DNA of 64,000 nucleotides from Parabacteroides distasonis (GTDB lineage Bacteria > Bacteroidota > Bacteroidia > Bacteroidales > Tannerellaceae): contig JAFBIU010000001.1 of NCBI GenBank assembly GCA_021531775.1, positions 62,001 through 126,000 of the forward strand. Reading direction: 5' to 3'. Made by a program: the position numbers and the translations under genes. The notes beneath the pieces are model-generated. The model searched no databases, was not told where the DNA came from, and was given only the letters and a program-made list of their open reading frames with translations. Positions within the stretch are counted from its first letter, which is position 1, and each line of letters starts with the position of its first letter. Below, in pieces: positions 18,872 to 30,928 of this stretch.

Positions 18872-20149
18872 TTACTTTGTCGTACTACTTGGGTTTTCAT
18901 CCTCTTCAAATTCAGCAGCTAAGATTTTCCGTACATCTTCTACGGTCTGCTCTTCCAAGTCGGCACGTTCCATAATCTCGTGAGGATCCATTGCCAATAC
19001 AGCTTTTGCCGTATAGCAACCCATATTCTTCAAGGCATCGATAACCCACATGTCGATTTCGTCTGAGAATTCTTCCAAGTAGATATCCTCCTCATCCACG
19101 CCATCCACATCGCGATAGACATCAATGGTGAAGTTGGTCAGCATACTGGCCAATTTGATGTTCATACCACTCTTACCGATTGCCAAGGATACCTGGTTCG
19201 GATGCAGGTAAACCTCTGCGTGACGATCTTCTTCGTTGACACGCACAAAATTGACTTTAGCCGGAGCCAGTGCACGTTGGATAAACAGGGCAACGTTGTT
19301 GGTGTAGTTCACCACATCGATATTTTCGTTGCGCAATTCACGCACGATACCGTGGATACGTGAACCCTTCATGCCGACGCAAGCTCCAACCGGATCGATG
19401 CGGTCGTCGTACGATTCCACAGCCACTTTGGCACGTTCGCCCGGGATGCGGGCTATCGCCTTGATGGTGATCAGACCGTCGTTGATTTCGGGCACTTCGC
19501 GTTCGAACAAACGTTGCAGGAACAGGTTGTCTGTACGAGACAGGGTGATCTTCAGACTGCCGTTGAAATAATCGACATCCTTCACCAGGGCACGGGCTGT
19601 TTCGCCCTTGCGGTAATGGTCTGTCGGGATTTGCTCGTTGCGGGGCAATACGAGTTCATTCTCCTCCTCGTCGAGCAGCAGTGTCTCCCGTTTCCAGGCC
19701 TGATACACTTCGGCTGCGATAATGGTTCCGACACGATCCTTATATTTGGCACAAATACTGTCTTTCTGCAATTCAAGTATCTTGGATGCCAAGGTCTGAC
19801 GCAAATTCAGAATGGCACGACGGCCGAACTTCGAGAAGTTGACTTCGTCGGTCACCTCTTCACCCAGTTTGCAATCGGCATCAATTTCGCGAGCTTGTGT
19901 CAAAGGGATCTGCAGATTGCTGTCTTCCAGATCCTCGTCAGCCACTACGGTACGGTTTCTCCAAATTTCGAAATCTCCTTTTTCCGGGTTGATAATCACG
20001 TCATAGTTCTCATCTGTACCGAACATACGTGCGATCACGTTGCGGAAGGAGTCTTCCAACACACTGATCATCGTCTCTTTGTCGATATTCTTCAATTCCT
20101 TGAACTCCGCAAGGCTATCAATCATACTGATTTCCTCTTTCTTGGCCAT
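18872..20149 (-). CDS. nusA: Transcription termination/antitermination factor NusA
   Basis: NusA binds RNA polymerase and nascent RNA and modulates pausing, intrinsic termination and antitermination. The 425-residue protein has the N-terminal polymerase-binding domain, an S1 domain (around 135-200), and KH domains with VGACVGMKGSRIHGIVREL near 250-268 and NQVSLAIGKSGMNIKLAS near 323-340. The C-terminal acidic repeats of E. coli NusA are missing, as usual outside proteobacteria. It lies between rimP and infB, and the operon leader contains an intrinsic terminator that NusA itself could act on. Confidence 0.97.
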   Translation of the reverse strand: MAKKEEISMIDSLAEFKELKNIDKETMISVLEDSFRNVIARMFGTDENYDVIINPEKGDFEIWRNRTVVADEDLEDSNLQIPLTQAREIDADCKLGEEVTDEVNFSKFGRRAILNLRQTLASKILELQKDSICAKYKDRVGTIIAAEVYQAWKRETLLLDEEENELVLPRNEQIPTDHYRKGETARALVKDVDYFNGSLKITLSRTDNLFLQRLFEREVPEINDGLITIKAIARIPGERAKVAVESYDDRIDPVGACVGMKGSRIHGIVRELRNENIDVVNYTNNVALFIQRALAPAKVNFVRVNEEDRHAEVYLHPNQVSLAIGKSGMNIKLASMLTNFTIDVYRDVDGVDEEDIYLEEFSDEIDMWVIDALKNMGCYTAKAVLAMDPHEIMERADLEEQTVEDVRKILAAEFEEDENPSSTTK

Positions 20150-20154
20150 AATCT

Positions 20155-20622
20155 TTACTTGAATCTTATTTCGTATTTTGTATATTTTATCTCTTCAAAT
20201 GGGTAAGACTGATCTTCCATGACCGTCATTTTTCGCTTGGCACCCTCCGGCTTCACCTGCTTGGCCACTGTGACGACCACGCCCTCTTCGGTGGCTGCTT
20301 TCAGGACGCAATGCAACTTGACGCCACTTTTCAGCAACATTTCAACCTCGTTACCGACGTTCTTTTGGTATTGACGCAGAATCTTGAATGGAGAGGTAAT
20401 GCCGGCCGAGCCCACTTCCAAATCATAATCATCCACTTCTGGGCCCAACTGCTCTTCTAAATACCGGTTCAGGGCTGCACAATCGTCCACGCAAACAGCC
20501 TCATCATTGTCAATTTCCACAACAATTAGATTGCCCGGTTTCATCTCCACATCTACCAGATAATTCTCGGTCGTAGCCAGAAAGGCTTCCGCCAGTCGTT
20601 TCACTTCATTCTTCTCAATCAT
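20155..20622 (-). CDS. rimP: Ribosome maturation factor RimP
   Basis: RimP helps late assembly of the 30S subunit. The 155-residue protein shows the family pattern: an N-terminal alpha/beta domain with VEMKPGNLIVVEIDND, then VDDCAALNRYLEEQLG and YDLEVGSAGITSPFK in the centre, and a C-terminal SH3-like domain. It is the first gene of the rimP-nusA-infB-cvpA-sufBCD operon and is preceded by a strong promoter and a leader terminator. Confidence 0.94.
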   Translation of the reverse strand: MIEKNEVKRLAEAFLATTENYLVDVEMKPGNLIVVEIDNDEAVCVDDCAALNRYLEEQLGPEVDDYDLEVGSAGITSPFKILRQYQKNVGNEVEMLLKSGVKLHCVLKAATEEGVVVTVAKQVKPEGAKRKMTVMEDQSYPFEEIKYTKYEIRFK

Positions 20623-20641
20623 ATACCCAATTTATATTAAT

Positions 20642-20670
20642 AAAAAGGAGGGGACTACCTGCCCCCTCCT
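20642..20670 (-). terminator. Intrinsic terminator in the rimP-nusA-infB leader
   Basis: On the minus strand an 8-base perfect stem AGGAGGGG / CCCCTCCT (20670-20663 and 20653-20646) with a 9-base loop is followed by TTTTTATT. It lies between the mapped-by-eye promoter (20690-20721) and the rimP start (20622), so it is in the leader of that transcript. It would also stop read-through from the upstream gene at 20757-21353. Confidence 0.85.
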
Positions 20671-20689
20671 CATGATCGCTTATCGACGG

Positions 20690-20721
20690 CAAATATAGGG
20701 TTTTATTCGCAAATAATCAAA
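20690..20721 (-). promoter_or_regulatory. Promoter of the rimP-nusA-infB-cvpA-suf operon
   Basis: On the minus strand TTTG (20721-20718), a 20-base spacer, then TATATTTG (20697-20690): a full match to the Bacteroidota TTTG/TAnnTTTG promoter. Transcription should start near 20684. Confidence 0.75.
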
Positions 20722-20756
20722 TACATTAGCATATTCGCCTCTTGAATTAGCATTTA

Positions 20757-21353
20757 TTATTTATGATTTATGATTTGTGAGGCACTGTCGGGTGGAAGCG
20801 TGTCTTTCCGGGCTTCGAGATGCTTCCGAAAGGCCTTTTGTTTGACCGCTACATCGGGTGTGGGCAGCTTGTTGTAATTCTGCAGGGTCGCATTTCGTTT
20901 CTGGTTCCGTTTGTGCACATAGCTCTTCCGGCTGGTCAGTTCGGCGGCATCGAAGGAGAATGAAACGATGGCTGTACTGAGGGGCTTGATCCCATGACCG
21001 CTCACACCCAAATCAATCAGTGGATATTTGAATTTGGGCCAATGCCGCCAGAACACGGAGGGTGGCAAGTCTCGCAAGGCAACCTTGCGATGGATGGAAT
21101 CATCCAGGAAAATGTATTCCGAGAAATCGATGCTGATGGGTAATTGGCTGGCAGAACTCCGCAACGGAAGCGTCGATGAGTTGGGCTCTGGCGGTAAATC
21201 CAGCTGGAGAAATCTTCCTTCCTGAATGGCATCCAAGACCTCCTGTCGGATCCGGATCGTGTCGCCCTGGACAACGACAATCGAATCTTGTTGTGCCTGC
21301 ATATTCCAGTCCAAGAGGAACAGGAAGAAGAGAATGCAAAAAGAGCGGTTCAT
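20757..21353 (-). CDS. Exported protein, probably DUF4858 family
   Basis: A 198-residue protein with a typical signal peptide (basic start, hydrophobic core to about residue 17, cut near MQAQQ), so it should be exported. The body has no catalytic motif that I know; a conserved-looking centre reads SEYIFLDDSIHRKVALR and WRHWPKFKYPLIDLG, and the tail is basic with a Lys/Arg-rich stretch. I recall this layout from the Bacteroidales DUF4858 family, but only with moderate certainty. It is transcribed away from the beta-galactosidase gene from a shared 79-base region that has a minus-strand TATTTTTG at 21378-21371. Confidence 0.6.
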   Translation of the reverse strand: MNRSFCILFFLFLLDWNMQAQQDSIVVVQGDTIRIRQEVLDAIQEGRFLQLDLPPEPNSSTLPLRSSASQLPISIDFSEYIFLDDSIHRKVALRDLPPSVFWRHWPKFKYPLIDLGVSGHGIKPLSTAIVSFSFDAAELTSRKSYVHKRNQKRNATLQNYNKLPTPDVAVKQKAFRKHLEARKDTLPPDSASQIINHK

Positions 21354-21379
21354 GATGGATTATTTTGCGGCAAAAATAA

Positions 21380-21408
21380 TTGCTTTTCGAGAGAATCGGT
21401 TACCTTTG
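21380..21408 (+). promoter_or_regulatory. Promoter of the beta-galactosidase gene
   Basis: TTG at 21380-21382, 18 bases, then TACCTTTG at 21401-21408, 24 bases before the start codon. Confidence 0.6.
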
Positions 21409-21417
21409 CTGCAATAA

Positions 21418-25035
<3,618 letters not shown>

Positions 25036-25056
25036 AGCCCCTATATGATAATAAAG

Positions 25057-25092
25057 TAGCCCAAGGCCATTAAGCCCTGGGCTATTTTTTTG
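25057..25092 (+). terminator. Terminator of the beta-galactosidase gene
   Basis: TAGCCCA-A-GGC / GCC-C-TGGGCTA stem (25057-25084) followed by a run of seven T. Confidence 0.88.
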
Positions 25093-25095
25093 GAT

Positions 25096-25172
25096 TCAAC
25101 CGGCCCGCCTTTATGCGATCAGCCGGCCTTGTGGGGCAGGCCGCCAGTCTTTATGCAACCGGCTGGCCTTGT
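25096..25172. repeat. Degenerate CCGGC-rich direct repeat downstream of miaB
   Basis: Between the beta-galactosidase terminator and the miaB stop codon the sequence repeats imperfectly: TTCAACCGG, then CTTTATGC plus GGCCTTGT twice (around 25110-25135 and 25151-25172), then TTCAACCGG again at the miaB end. It may be a decayed duplication of the miaB 3' end and its downstream region. Confidence 0.4.
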
Positions 25173-25173
25173 T

Positions 25174-26547
25174 TTATTCAACCGGTGTGCCGAAGAGTGT
25201 GGCAGACGTGGCACGTTCGATCTTGACCCGGATGAACTGTCCCACCTTGAAGTTCTGTTTGTCAAAAATCACCACCTTGTTCTGGCTGGTCCGTCCGAAC
25301 AGCTGTTCACGCGAACGCTTTGAGAAACCCTCGATCAACACTTCAAACACCTTGCCGATGTCCCGTTTGTTGCTTTCGTCCGAAAGCTGGTTCTGCAAGT
25401 CGATCATGCCCTGCAAGCGACGAATCTTCACCTCTTCCGGCACATCGTCAGCCAAATGCTTGGAGGCATAGGTGCCCGGACGTTCGGAATACTTGAAAAG
25501 GAAAGCACTGTCGTAGCCCACTTCGCGCATCAGGGAGAGCGTCTCCTGATAATCCTCTTCCGTCTCGGAGTGGAAACCGCAGAAAAGGTCGGTCGAAATG
25601 GCACAATCCGGAACCAGCCGGCGGATAGCCGCGATCCGGTCCAAATACCATTCGCGCGTATATTTACGGTTCATCACCTTCAGGATGCGCGAACTGCCCG
25701 ACTGAGCCGGCAGGTGAATCATTTTGCACAGATTGTCGTGTGCCGCAATCACGCGTAACGTATCGTCGCTCATGTCTTTCGGATGCGACGTGGTGAAGCG
25801 GATACGCATGGTCGGGAAGGCCTCGGCCACCCGTTCCAACAGAATGGGGAAGGTGATCTGTTCCGTTCCGTTGTCGTAGAGGTACGAGTTGACATTCTGT
25901 CCCAGCAACGTCACCTCCTTGAAACCCTTCTCCTGCATGTCGCGAATCTCGTTGAGGATGCTCTCCAAGTCGCGGCTCCGTTCGCGTCCGCGTGTGTAGG
26001 GCACGATACAATAGGTACAGAAATTGTTGCAGCCGCGCATGATGCTGACAAAGCCCGAAATCGTTGCGCCCGGCAACTTCAGCGGAATCACATCCTTGTA
26101 GGTCTCCGTAGTCGATAGCTCCACGTTGATCGCCTTTTCGCCCCGTTCGACGGCACCTACCAGGTTCGGCAGGTCCATGTAGGAGTCCGGACCCACCACC
26201 AAGTCGGCATGATGCACTTCGATCAGCTCCTCGCGCACCCGTTCGGCCATGCAGCCCAACACACCGACCACCAGTCCATGTTTCTTTTTCCGCAACGACT
26301 GGAAATACTGCAACCGTCCGTAGATTTTCTGTTCCGCATTGTCGCGCACGGAGCAGGTGTTGACGAAGATGGCATCCGCCTCTTCGATGCGATCGGTCAG
26401 TTCATAGCCGTCCATCTGCATAATGGAGGCAACCACTTCGCTGTCGGCCACATTCATCTGACAACCGTAGGTCTCGATGAATAACTTTTTGTTCGACACG
26501 CTGTTAGCGGATTTTAAGTCCGCTTGTTCTTCGTTATTCTCTTTCAT
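25174..26547 (-). CDS. miaB: tRNA-2-methylthio-N6-dimethylallyladenosine synthase MiaB
   Basis: MiaB is a radical-SAM methylthiotransferase that converts i6A37 to ms2i6A37 in tRNAs reading codons starting with U. I start at 26547 (457 residues, MKENNEEQADL); the frame is open to 26679 but the extension has no homology. In order: N-terminal UPF0004 domain with ETYGCQMN and CSVRDNAE carrying cluster cysteines, the radical SAM motif CNNFCTYCIVPYTRGRERSR near 165-184, and a C-terminal TRAM domain ending in SATLFGTPVE. It is monocistronic. Confidence 0.95.
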   Translation of the reverse strand: MKENNEEQADLKSANSVSNKKLFIETYGCQMNVADSEVVASIMQMDGYELTDRIEEADAIFVNTCSVRDNAEQKIYGRLQYFQSLRKKKHGLVVGVLGCMAERVREELIEVHHADLVVGPDSYMDLPNLVGAVERGEKAINVELSTTETYKDVIPLKLPGATISGFVSIMRGCNNFCTYCIVPYTRGRERSRDLESILNEIRDMQEKGFKEVTLLGQNVNSYLYDNGTEQITFPILLERVAEAFPTMRIRFTTSHPKDMSDDTLRVIAAHDNLCKMIHLPAQSGSSRILKVMNRKYTREWYLDRIAAIRRLVPDCAISTDLFCGFHSETEEDYQETLSLMREVGYDSAFLFKYSERPGTYASKHLADDVPEEVKIRRLQGMIDLQNQLSDESNKRDIGKVFEVLIEGFSKRSREQLFGRTSQNKVVIFDKQNFKVGQFIRVKIERATSATLFGTPVE

Positions 26548-26770
26548 CTTACTTTGAAAATATGTTAAATAATACCTTTTCCGACGATTTTTTTTCGAAA
26601 AAGGTTGTGTAATCCAAATAATGATTCTACTTTTGTGGTGTAAAAATATTGCATCATAAGAAATAAGAAATTTTTTCATAGTTAAGGTTTTGGTTAATAT
26701 GTGATAAAGGGGGCTGTGAAGTTCCCTTTATTTCTTTTATAACACTTCCTATTTTCAATCTTTCTCAGCT

Positions 26771-26806
26771 GTTGCTTCATCTTTCTTGTTAGTTGCTTCA
26801 TCTTTC
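26771..26806. repeat. Direct repeat of 15 bases, 21-base period
   Basis: GTTGCTTCATCTTTC occurs at 26771-26785 and again, exactly, at 26792-26806. It lies just upstream of the promoter of the gene at 26848. The rest of the 300-base gap from 26548 holds a possible weak hairpin (ATAAAGGG/CCCTTTAT near 26703-26731) and no gene. Confidence 0.7.
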
Positions 26807-26819
26807 CAATAATTCTGTG

Positions 26820-26827
26820 TATTTTTG
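26820..26827 (+). promoter_or_regulatory. -7 element upstream of the gene at 26848
   Basis: TATTTTTG, 20 bases before the ATG, fits TAnnTTTG. The nearest TTG upstream lies in the right-hand 15-base repeat, 24 bases away, a little far for a -33 element. Confidence 0.5.
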
Positions 26828-26847
26828 GTGCAAAAATAATCAAAGTT

Positions 26848-27303
26848 ATGGAGAACATAGACGATTGGCTCTATATTGTGTTTTTGGCAATTGCCGGAAT
26901 CAGCAGTCTGTTCAGTTCTGTGAAACGGAAAAGAGTCCAGCAACCGATTCCCGATCAGGAGGATACGGACTTGGAACCGCCTTTCGGAGAGCCGATGGAA
27001 GAGATGCCGTCGCAACGAACTTTCCGGATGCCGGACGAAGTCTTTCAGACCCGACCTGCCGATTCAGATCAGGCAACTCTCTCCGGCCAACCCGCCGGAG
27101 CAGACCCCGCGGCTCTCATGGGCAAGCGTCGCTCCCGGCTGAAGACCGCGCAAGGCAAGATGCCCGACACACCGACGCCAGCAGCCCAAGCCCCGACGAC
27201 TCCTCCTGCAGAAGCCGCACCGGAAAGGAGCTGGTTGGACAATCCGTCCGACCTGCGCCGGGCCATCCTCTGTGCCGAAATTTTGAATCGGAAATATGAC
27301 TAA
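26848..27303 (+). CDS. Hypothetical protein with N-terminal membrane segment
   Basis: A 151-residue protein that I do not recognise by name. Residues 7-24 (WLYIVFLAIAGISSLF) form one membrane helix, followed by a basic KRKR stop-transfer signal. The middle (30-130) is low in order, rich in Pro, Ala, Asp and Glu. The C-terminal 20 residues (SWLDNPSDLRRAILCAEILNRKYD) look folded and may be the conserved part; I have seen such tails in small Bacteroidales proteins. It probably faces the cytoplasm, tethered to the membrane. The CoA-transferase gene begins 31 bases after it, so they may share a transcript. Confidence 0.7.
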   Translation: MENIDDWLYIVFLAIAGISSLFSSVKRKRVQQPIPDQEDTDLEPPFGEPMEEMPSQRTFRMPDEVFQTRPADSDQATLSGQPAGADPAALMGKRRSRLKTAQGKMPDTPTPAAQAPTTPPAEAAPERSWLDNPSDLRRAILCAEILNRKYD

Positions 27304-27334
27304 TTTTATTTACCTAAATAATAAACGAAAAATC

Positions 27335-28831
27335 ATGGCTTTAAAATTTATCACAGCTGAAGAGGCTGCCTCCTTTGTCCATCACAACGACAATGTTGGT
27401 TTCAGCGGTTTTACACCGGCTGGTAACCCCAAAGTAGTACCTGGTGCCATTGCACGCAAGGCAATTGCCGAACACGAAAAGGGAAATCCCTTCCAGATCG
27501 GTATGTTTACCGGTGCTTCGACGGGCGACAAGCTGGACGGTGAATTGGCACGTGCCAAAGCAATCAAGTTCCGTACACCCTATCAGTCCAGCAAAGACCT
27601 GCGTGCCCTGTTGAACGCACGCGAGACAGACTACTTCGACATGCACCTGTCTGAGTTGGCACAAGACCTGCGTTACGGTTTCTTGGGCAAGATCGACGTT
27701 GCGATCGTGGAGGCTGCCGAAGTGACGGAAGATGGTGAAATCGTTCCGACATCCGGTGTGGGCATTCTGCCGACAATCTGCCGCATGGCCGACCGCATTA
27801 TCATCGAGTTGAACAAGCGTCACCCGAAGGAAATCCGCGGTATGCACGATATCTACGAACCCGCCGATCCTCCTTATCGTCGTGAAATTCCTATCTATTC
27901 ACCGGCCGACCGCATCGGTACACCCTACGTGAAGGTGGATCCGGCCAAGATTGTCGGTGTGGTTGAAACAGACGAACCGAACGAAGGCAAGCCCTTTGCT
28001 CCGTTAGATGACGTCACGTTGGCCATCGGTAAGAATGTAGCCGACTTCTTGGTAGGTGAAATTCGTGCCGGCCGTCTGCCGAAGGAGTTCGTTCCGCTGC
28101 AGAGTGGTGTAGGTAACGTAGCCAATGCCGTATTGGGCTGCATGGGTGAGAACGAAGAGATTCCGGCTTTCAACGTTTATACAGAGGTGATTCAGGATGC
28201 CGTGATCGGTCTGATGAAACAGGGTCGTGTGAAGTTTGCCAGCGGTTGCTCACTCTCTGTCAGCAACGAAGTGATCCGCGAGATCTACGACAATCTGGAC
28301 TTCTTCAAGAGCCGCATCCTGTTGCGTCCGCAGGAGATCTCCAACAATCCGGAGGTGGCACGTCGTCTCGGTTTGATCGCCATCAACACCGCTTTGGAGG
28401 CTGATATCTTCGGTAACATCAACTCGACACACGTTTCCGGTACACGCATGATGAACGGTATCGGTGGTTCAGGCGACTTCACCCGTTCGGCTATGCTCTC
28501 GATCTTCACCACACCTTCTACCGCGAAGGAGGGCAAGATCAGTGCTTTCGTGCCGATGGTTTCGCACCTCGACCACAGCGAACACTCCGTGAAGATCATC
28601 ATCACCGAATATGGTGTAGCCGACTTGCGTGGCAAATCGCCGATCCAGCGTGCACGTTGCATCATCGACAACTGCGTTCACCCGGACTACAAGCCGCTGT
28701 TGGAAGAATACCTGGCTATGGGCATCAAGGGTCACACACCGCAGAACCTCAAGTGCTGCTTTGCATTCCACGAAGAGCTGGCTGCTTCAGGTGACATGCA
28801 CAACGTAGATTGGAGCAAGTACAACAAATAA
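27335..28831 (+). CDS. Acetyl-CoA hydrolase/transferase family (succinate CoA-transferase type)
   Basis: Family I CoA-transferase of the Ach1/Cat1/SucCoA type, 498 residues from the ATG at 27335. It would move CoA between acetyl-, propionyl- and succinyl-CoA; in propionate- and succinate-forming Bacteroidales this closes the propionate branch by recycling CoA to succinate. Seen: SGVGNVANAVLG near 254-265, the likely catalytic Glu284 in NVYTEVIQD, and GIGGSGDFTRSAMLS near 385-399, all hallmarks of the group. The exact CoA donor and acceptor cannot be told from sequence alone. Confidence 0.88.
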   Translation: MALKFITAEEAASFVHHNDNVGFSGFTPAGNPKVVPGAIARKAIAEHEKGNPFQIGMFTGASTGDKLDGELARAKAIKFRTPYQSSKDLRALLNARETDYFDMHLSELAQDLRYGFLGKIDVAIVEAAEVTEDGEIVPTSGVGILPTICRMADRIIIELNKRHPKEIRGMHDIYEPADPPYRREIPIYSPADRIGTPYVKVDPAKIVGVVETDEPNEGKPFAPLDDVTLAIGKNVADFLVGEIRAGRLPKEFVPLQSGVGNVANAVLGCMGENEEIPAFNVYTEVIQDAVIGLMKQGRVKFASGCSLSVSNEVIREIYDNLDFFKSRILLRPQEISNNPEVARRLGLIAINTALEADIFGNINSTHVSGTRMMNGIGGSGDFTRSAMLSIFTTPSTAKEGKISAFVPMVSHLDHSEHSVKIIITEYGVADLRGKSPIQRARCIIDNCVHPDYKPLLEEYLAMGIKGHTPQNLKCCFAFHEELAASGDMHNVDWSKYNK

Positions 28832-28869
28832 GCCGGACATTTTATTTGATGAACATCTGAAAAAGTAGA

Positions 28870-28907
28870 AGGCCTGTGGGGATCACTCCTCACAGGCCCT
28901 TTTTTTA
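28870..28907 (+). terminator. Terminator of the CoA-transferase gene
   Basis: Perfect 8-base stem GGCCTGTG / CACAGGCC (28871-28898) followed by seven T. Confidence 0.9.
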
Positions 28908-28933
28908 TGATGAAATACAAGTTATGGTGCGGA

Positions 28934-29620
28934 TTATTCCCGTTCACGTGCATTCAGAAACAGCATCACGTAGTAAAGCAGGTTGGCCAGCGAACCCAAC
29001 GCAGCCACCACATAGGTGTAAGCTGCCGAGCGCAAGGCATCTTCCGCTTTGTCGTGTGTGCCGTAGTTCGTGATGCCCGCATTGCTCAGCCAAGCCAACG
29101 CACGCTGGCTCGCATTGATCTCCACCGGCAACGTGATGAAGCTGAACAGCGTCGTCGAAGCGAACAGCAGGATGCCGAACAGCATCAGCTGCGGGAAGGA
29201 GTGGAGCAGCAACATACCGCCCAGCAACACCCACGACATGATGTTCGAAGCAAAGCTGACAACCGGCACCAGGGCAGAACGCATCCGCAGGGGTGCGTAG
29301 GCTGTCGCATGCTGCACAGCGTGACCACACTCATGAGCCGCCACGGCTGCCGCTGCAATGCTGCAGTTGTAGAACACAGACTCGCTCAGGTTCACCGTCT
29401 GGTCGGCCGGATTGTAATGGTCCGTCAGATGGCCCGGCGTGCAGGTGACGCGGACATCGTAGATGCCATTGTCGCGCAGCATCTTCTCCGCCACGTCGCG
29501 TCCCGTCATGCCGTTCGGCAGGGGAATCTGCGAATAGTTTTCAAACTTCGATTTCAGCCGTGCCGAAACCAGGTAACTCAGCAGGGCAAACCCTATAAAA
29601 ATGATCCAGAATATATTCAT
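28934..29620 (-). CDS. Membrane zinc metallopeptidase (Zn_peptidase_2 family)
   Basis: A 228-residue integral membrane protease of the YugP-like family (PF04298 type). A first helix spans residues 1-19; the zinc motif HECGHAVQH lies at 96-104 (HExxH at 96-100, where the family has HECGH); two to three more helices follow (about 115-135, 137-158 and 195-215). The substrate is unknown. It is the last gene of the fur-purA-peptidase operon, 3 bases after purA. Confidence 0.9.
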   Translation of the reverse strand: MNIFWIIFIGFALLSYLVSARLKSKFENYSQIPLPNGMTGRDVAEKMLRDNGIYDVRVTCTPGHLTDHYNPADQTVNLSESVFYNCSIAAAAVAAHECGHAVQHATAYAPLRMRSALVPVVSFASNIMSWVLLGGMLLLHSFPQLMLFGILLFASTTLFSFITLPVEINASQRALAWLSNAGITNYGTHDKAEDALRSAAYTYVVAALGSLANLLYYVMLFLNARERE

Positions 29621-29623
29621 AGA

Positions 29624-30901
29624 TTACTCTTCTGTGTAACGAATGATGGTCTGTTCACGATCTGGACCTACCGAAACGATCTTGATAGGCACTTCCAGCT
29701 CCTCCTCCAAGAAGGCGAGGTAAGCGTTGAACTCTTCGGGGAATTCGTCTTCGCTCTTCATCTGGGTCATGTCAGCATTCCATCCCGGCATCTCGACGTA
29801 AACCGGTTCGATCGCATCGTCGTTGATCTCGAACGGGAACTCGGAGACCTCCTCGCCGTTGATCTTGTAGGCCACGCAAGCCTTTACGGTCTCGAAACCG
29901 TCCAGCACGTCGCTCTTCATCATGATCAGCTTCGTGACGCCATTCAGCATGATGGCATACTTCAGGGCTACGAGGTCGATCCAGCCGCAACGACGTTCAC
30001 GGCCTGTCACGGCACCGAACTCATGACCGATGCGACGGATCGTAGCACCTGTCTCGTCAAACAGTTCCGTCGGGAACGGACCGCTGCCGACACGTGTGCA
30101 GTAGGCCTTGAAAATACCATAGACGTCGCCGATGTTGCGCGGAGCAATGCCCAGACCGGTGCAGCAGCCGGCACAGATCGTGTTCGACGAAGTGACGAAG
30201 GGATAGGAACCGAAGTCGATGTCCAGCATCGTTCCCTGCGCACCCTCGGCCAAGATCGTCTTGCCCTCTTTCAGGTAATGGTTCAGCACATGTTCGCTGT
30301 CGATGAGGTTGAACTTCTTCAGGTATTCCAAGGCGGCAAACCACTGAGACTCCAGCTCGGTGATGTCATACGTGTAGTTCAGCGATTGCAGGATCGCTTC
30401 GTGGCGAGCCTTGGCAGCAGCATACTTCTCTTCGAAGTTGTTCAGCAAGTCGCCCACACGCAAACCGTTACGGCTGATCTTGTCCGTATAGGTCGGGCCG
30501 ATTCCCTTGCCGGTCGTACCGATTTTGCCCTTGCCCTTGGCAGCTTCGTAAGCCGCATCCAGGATCCGGTGTGTCGGCAGGATCAGGTGAGCCTTTTTGG
30601 AAATATACAGTTGTTTCGTCAGATCGTGTCCACTGGCAGCCAGTGCCTCGGCCTCTTGCTGGAACAGGAGCGGATCCAGAACGACACCGTTGCCGATCAC
30701 GTTCACCTTGCCACCCTGGAAGATTCCGGAGGGAATAGAACGCAGTACATATTTTTCACCTTTGAATTCCAACGTATGACCGGCATTCGGTCCACCCTGG
30801 AAACGAGTGACCACATCATAATTCGGGGTCAGGACATCGACTACTTTGCCTTTGCCTTCGTCGCCCCATTGTAATCCTAATAAAACATCTACTTTTTTCA
30901 T
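29624..30901 (-). CDS. purA: Adenylosuccinate synthase
   Basis: PurA joins IMP and aspartate with GTP to make adenylosuccinate, the first committed step to AMP. The 425-residue protein has the N-terminal GLQWGDEGKGK P-loop at about 9-19, GPNAGHTLEF near 37-46, GKGIGPTYTDK near 126-136 and TGRERRCGWID near 299-309. Length and motifs are normal. It sits between fur and the zinc metallopeptidase gene, which is a notable pairing of a metal regulator with purine synthesis. Confidence 0.96.
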   Translation of the reverse strand: MKKVDVLLGLQWGDEGKGKVVDVLTPNYDVVTRFQGGPNAGHTLEFKGEKYVLRSIPSGIFQGGKVNVIGNGVVLDPLLFQQEAEALAASGHDLTKQLYISKKAHLILPTHRILDAAYEAAKGKGKIGTTGKGIGPTYTDKISRNGLRVGDLLNNFEEKYAAAKARHEAILQSLNYTYDITELESQWFAALEYLKKFNLIDSEHVLNHYLKEGKTILAEGAQGTMLDIDFGSYPFVTSSNTICAGCCTGLGIAPRNIGDVYGIFKAYCTRVGSGPFPTELFDETGATIRRIGHEFGAVTGRERRCGWIDLVALKYAIMLNGVTKLIMMKSDVLDGFETVKACVAYKINGEEVSEFPFEINDDAIEPVYVEMPGWNADMTQMKSEDEFPEEFNAYLAFLEEELEVPIKIVSVGPDREQTIIRYTEE

Positions 30902-30928
30902 TATCTTACTTATGTATATAGGCTGTTG

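Noticed and set aside
28907-30874. Plus-strand frame of 655 codons opposite purA and the zinc peptidase
   Set aside because: Antisense shadow; purA and the peptidase have complete families on the minus strand.
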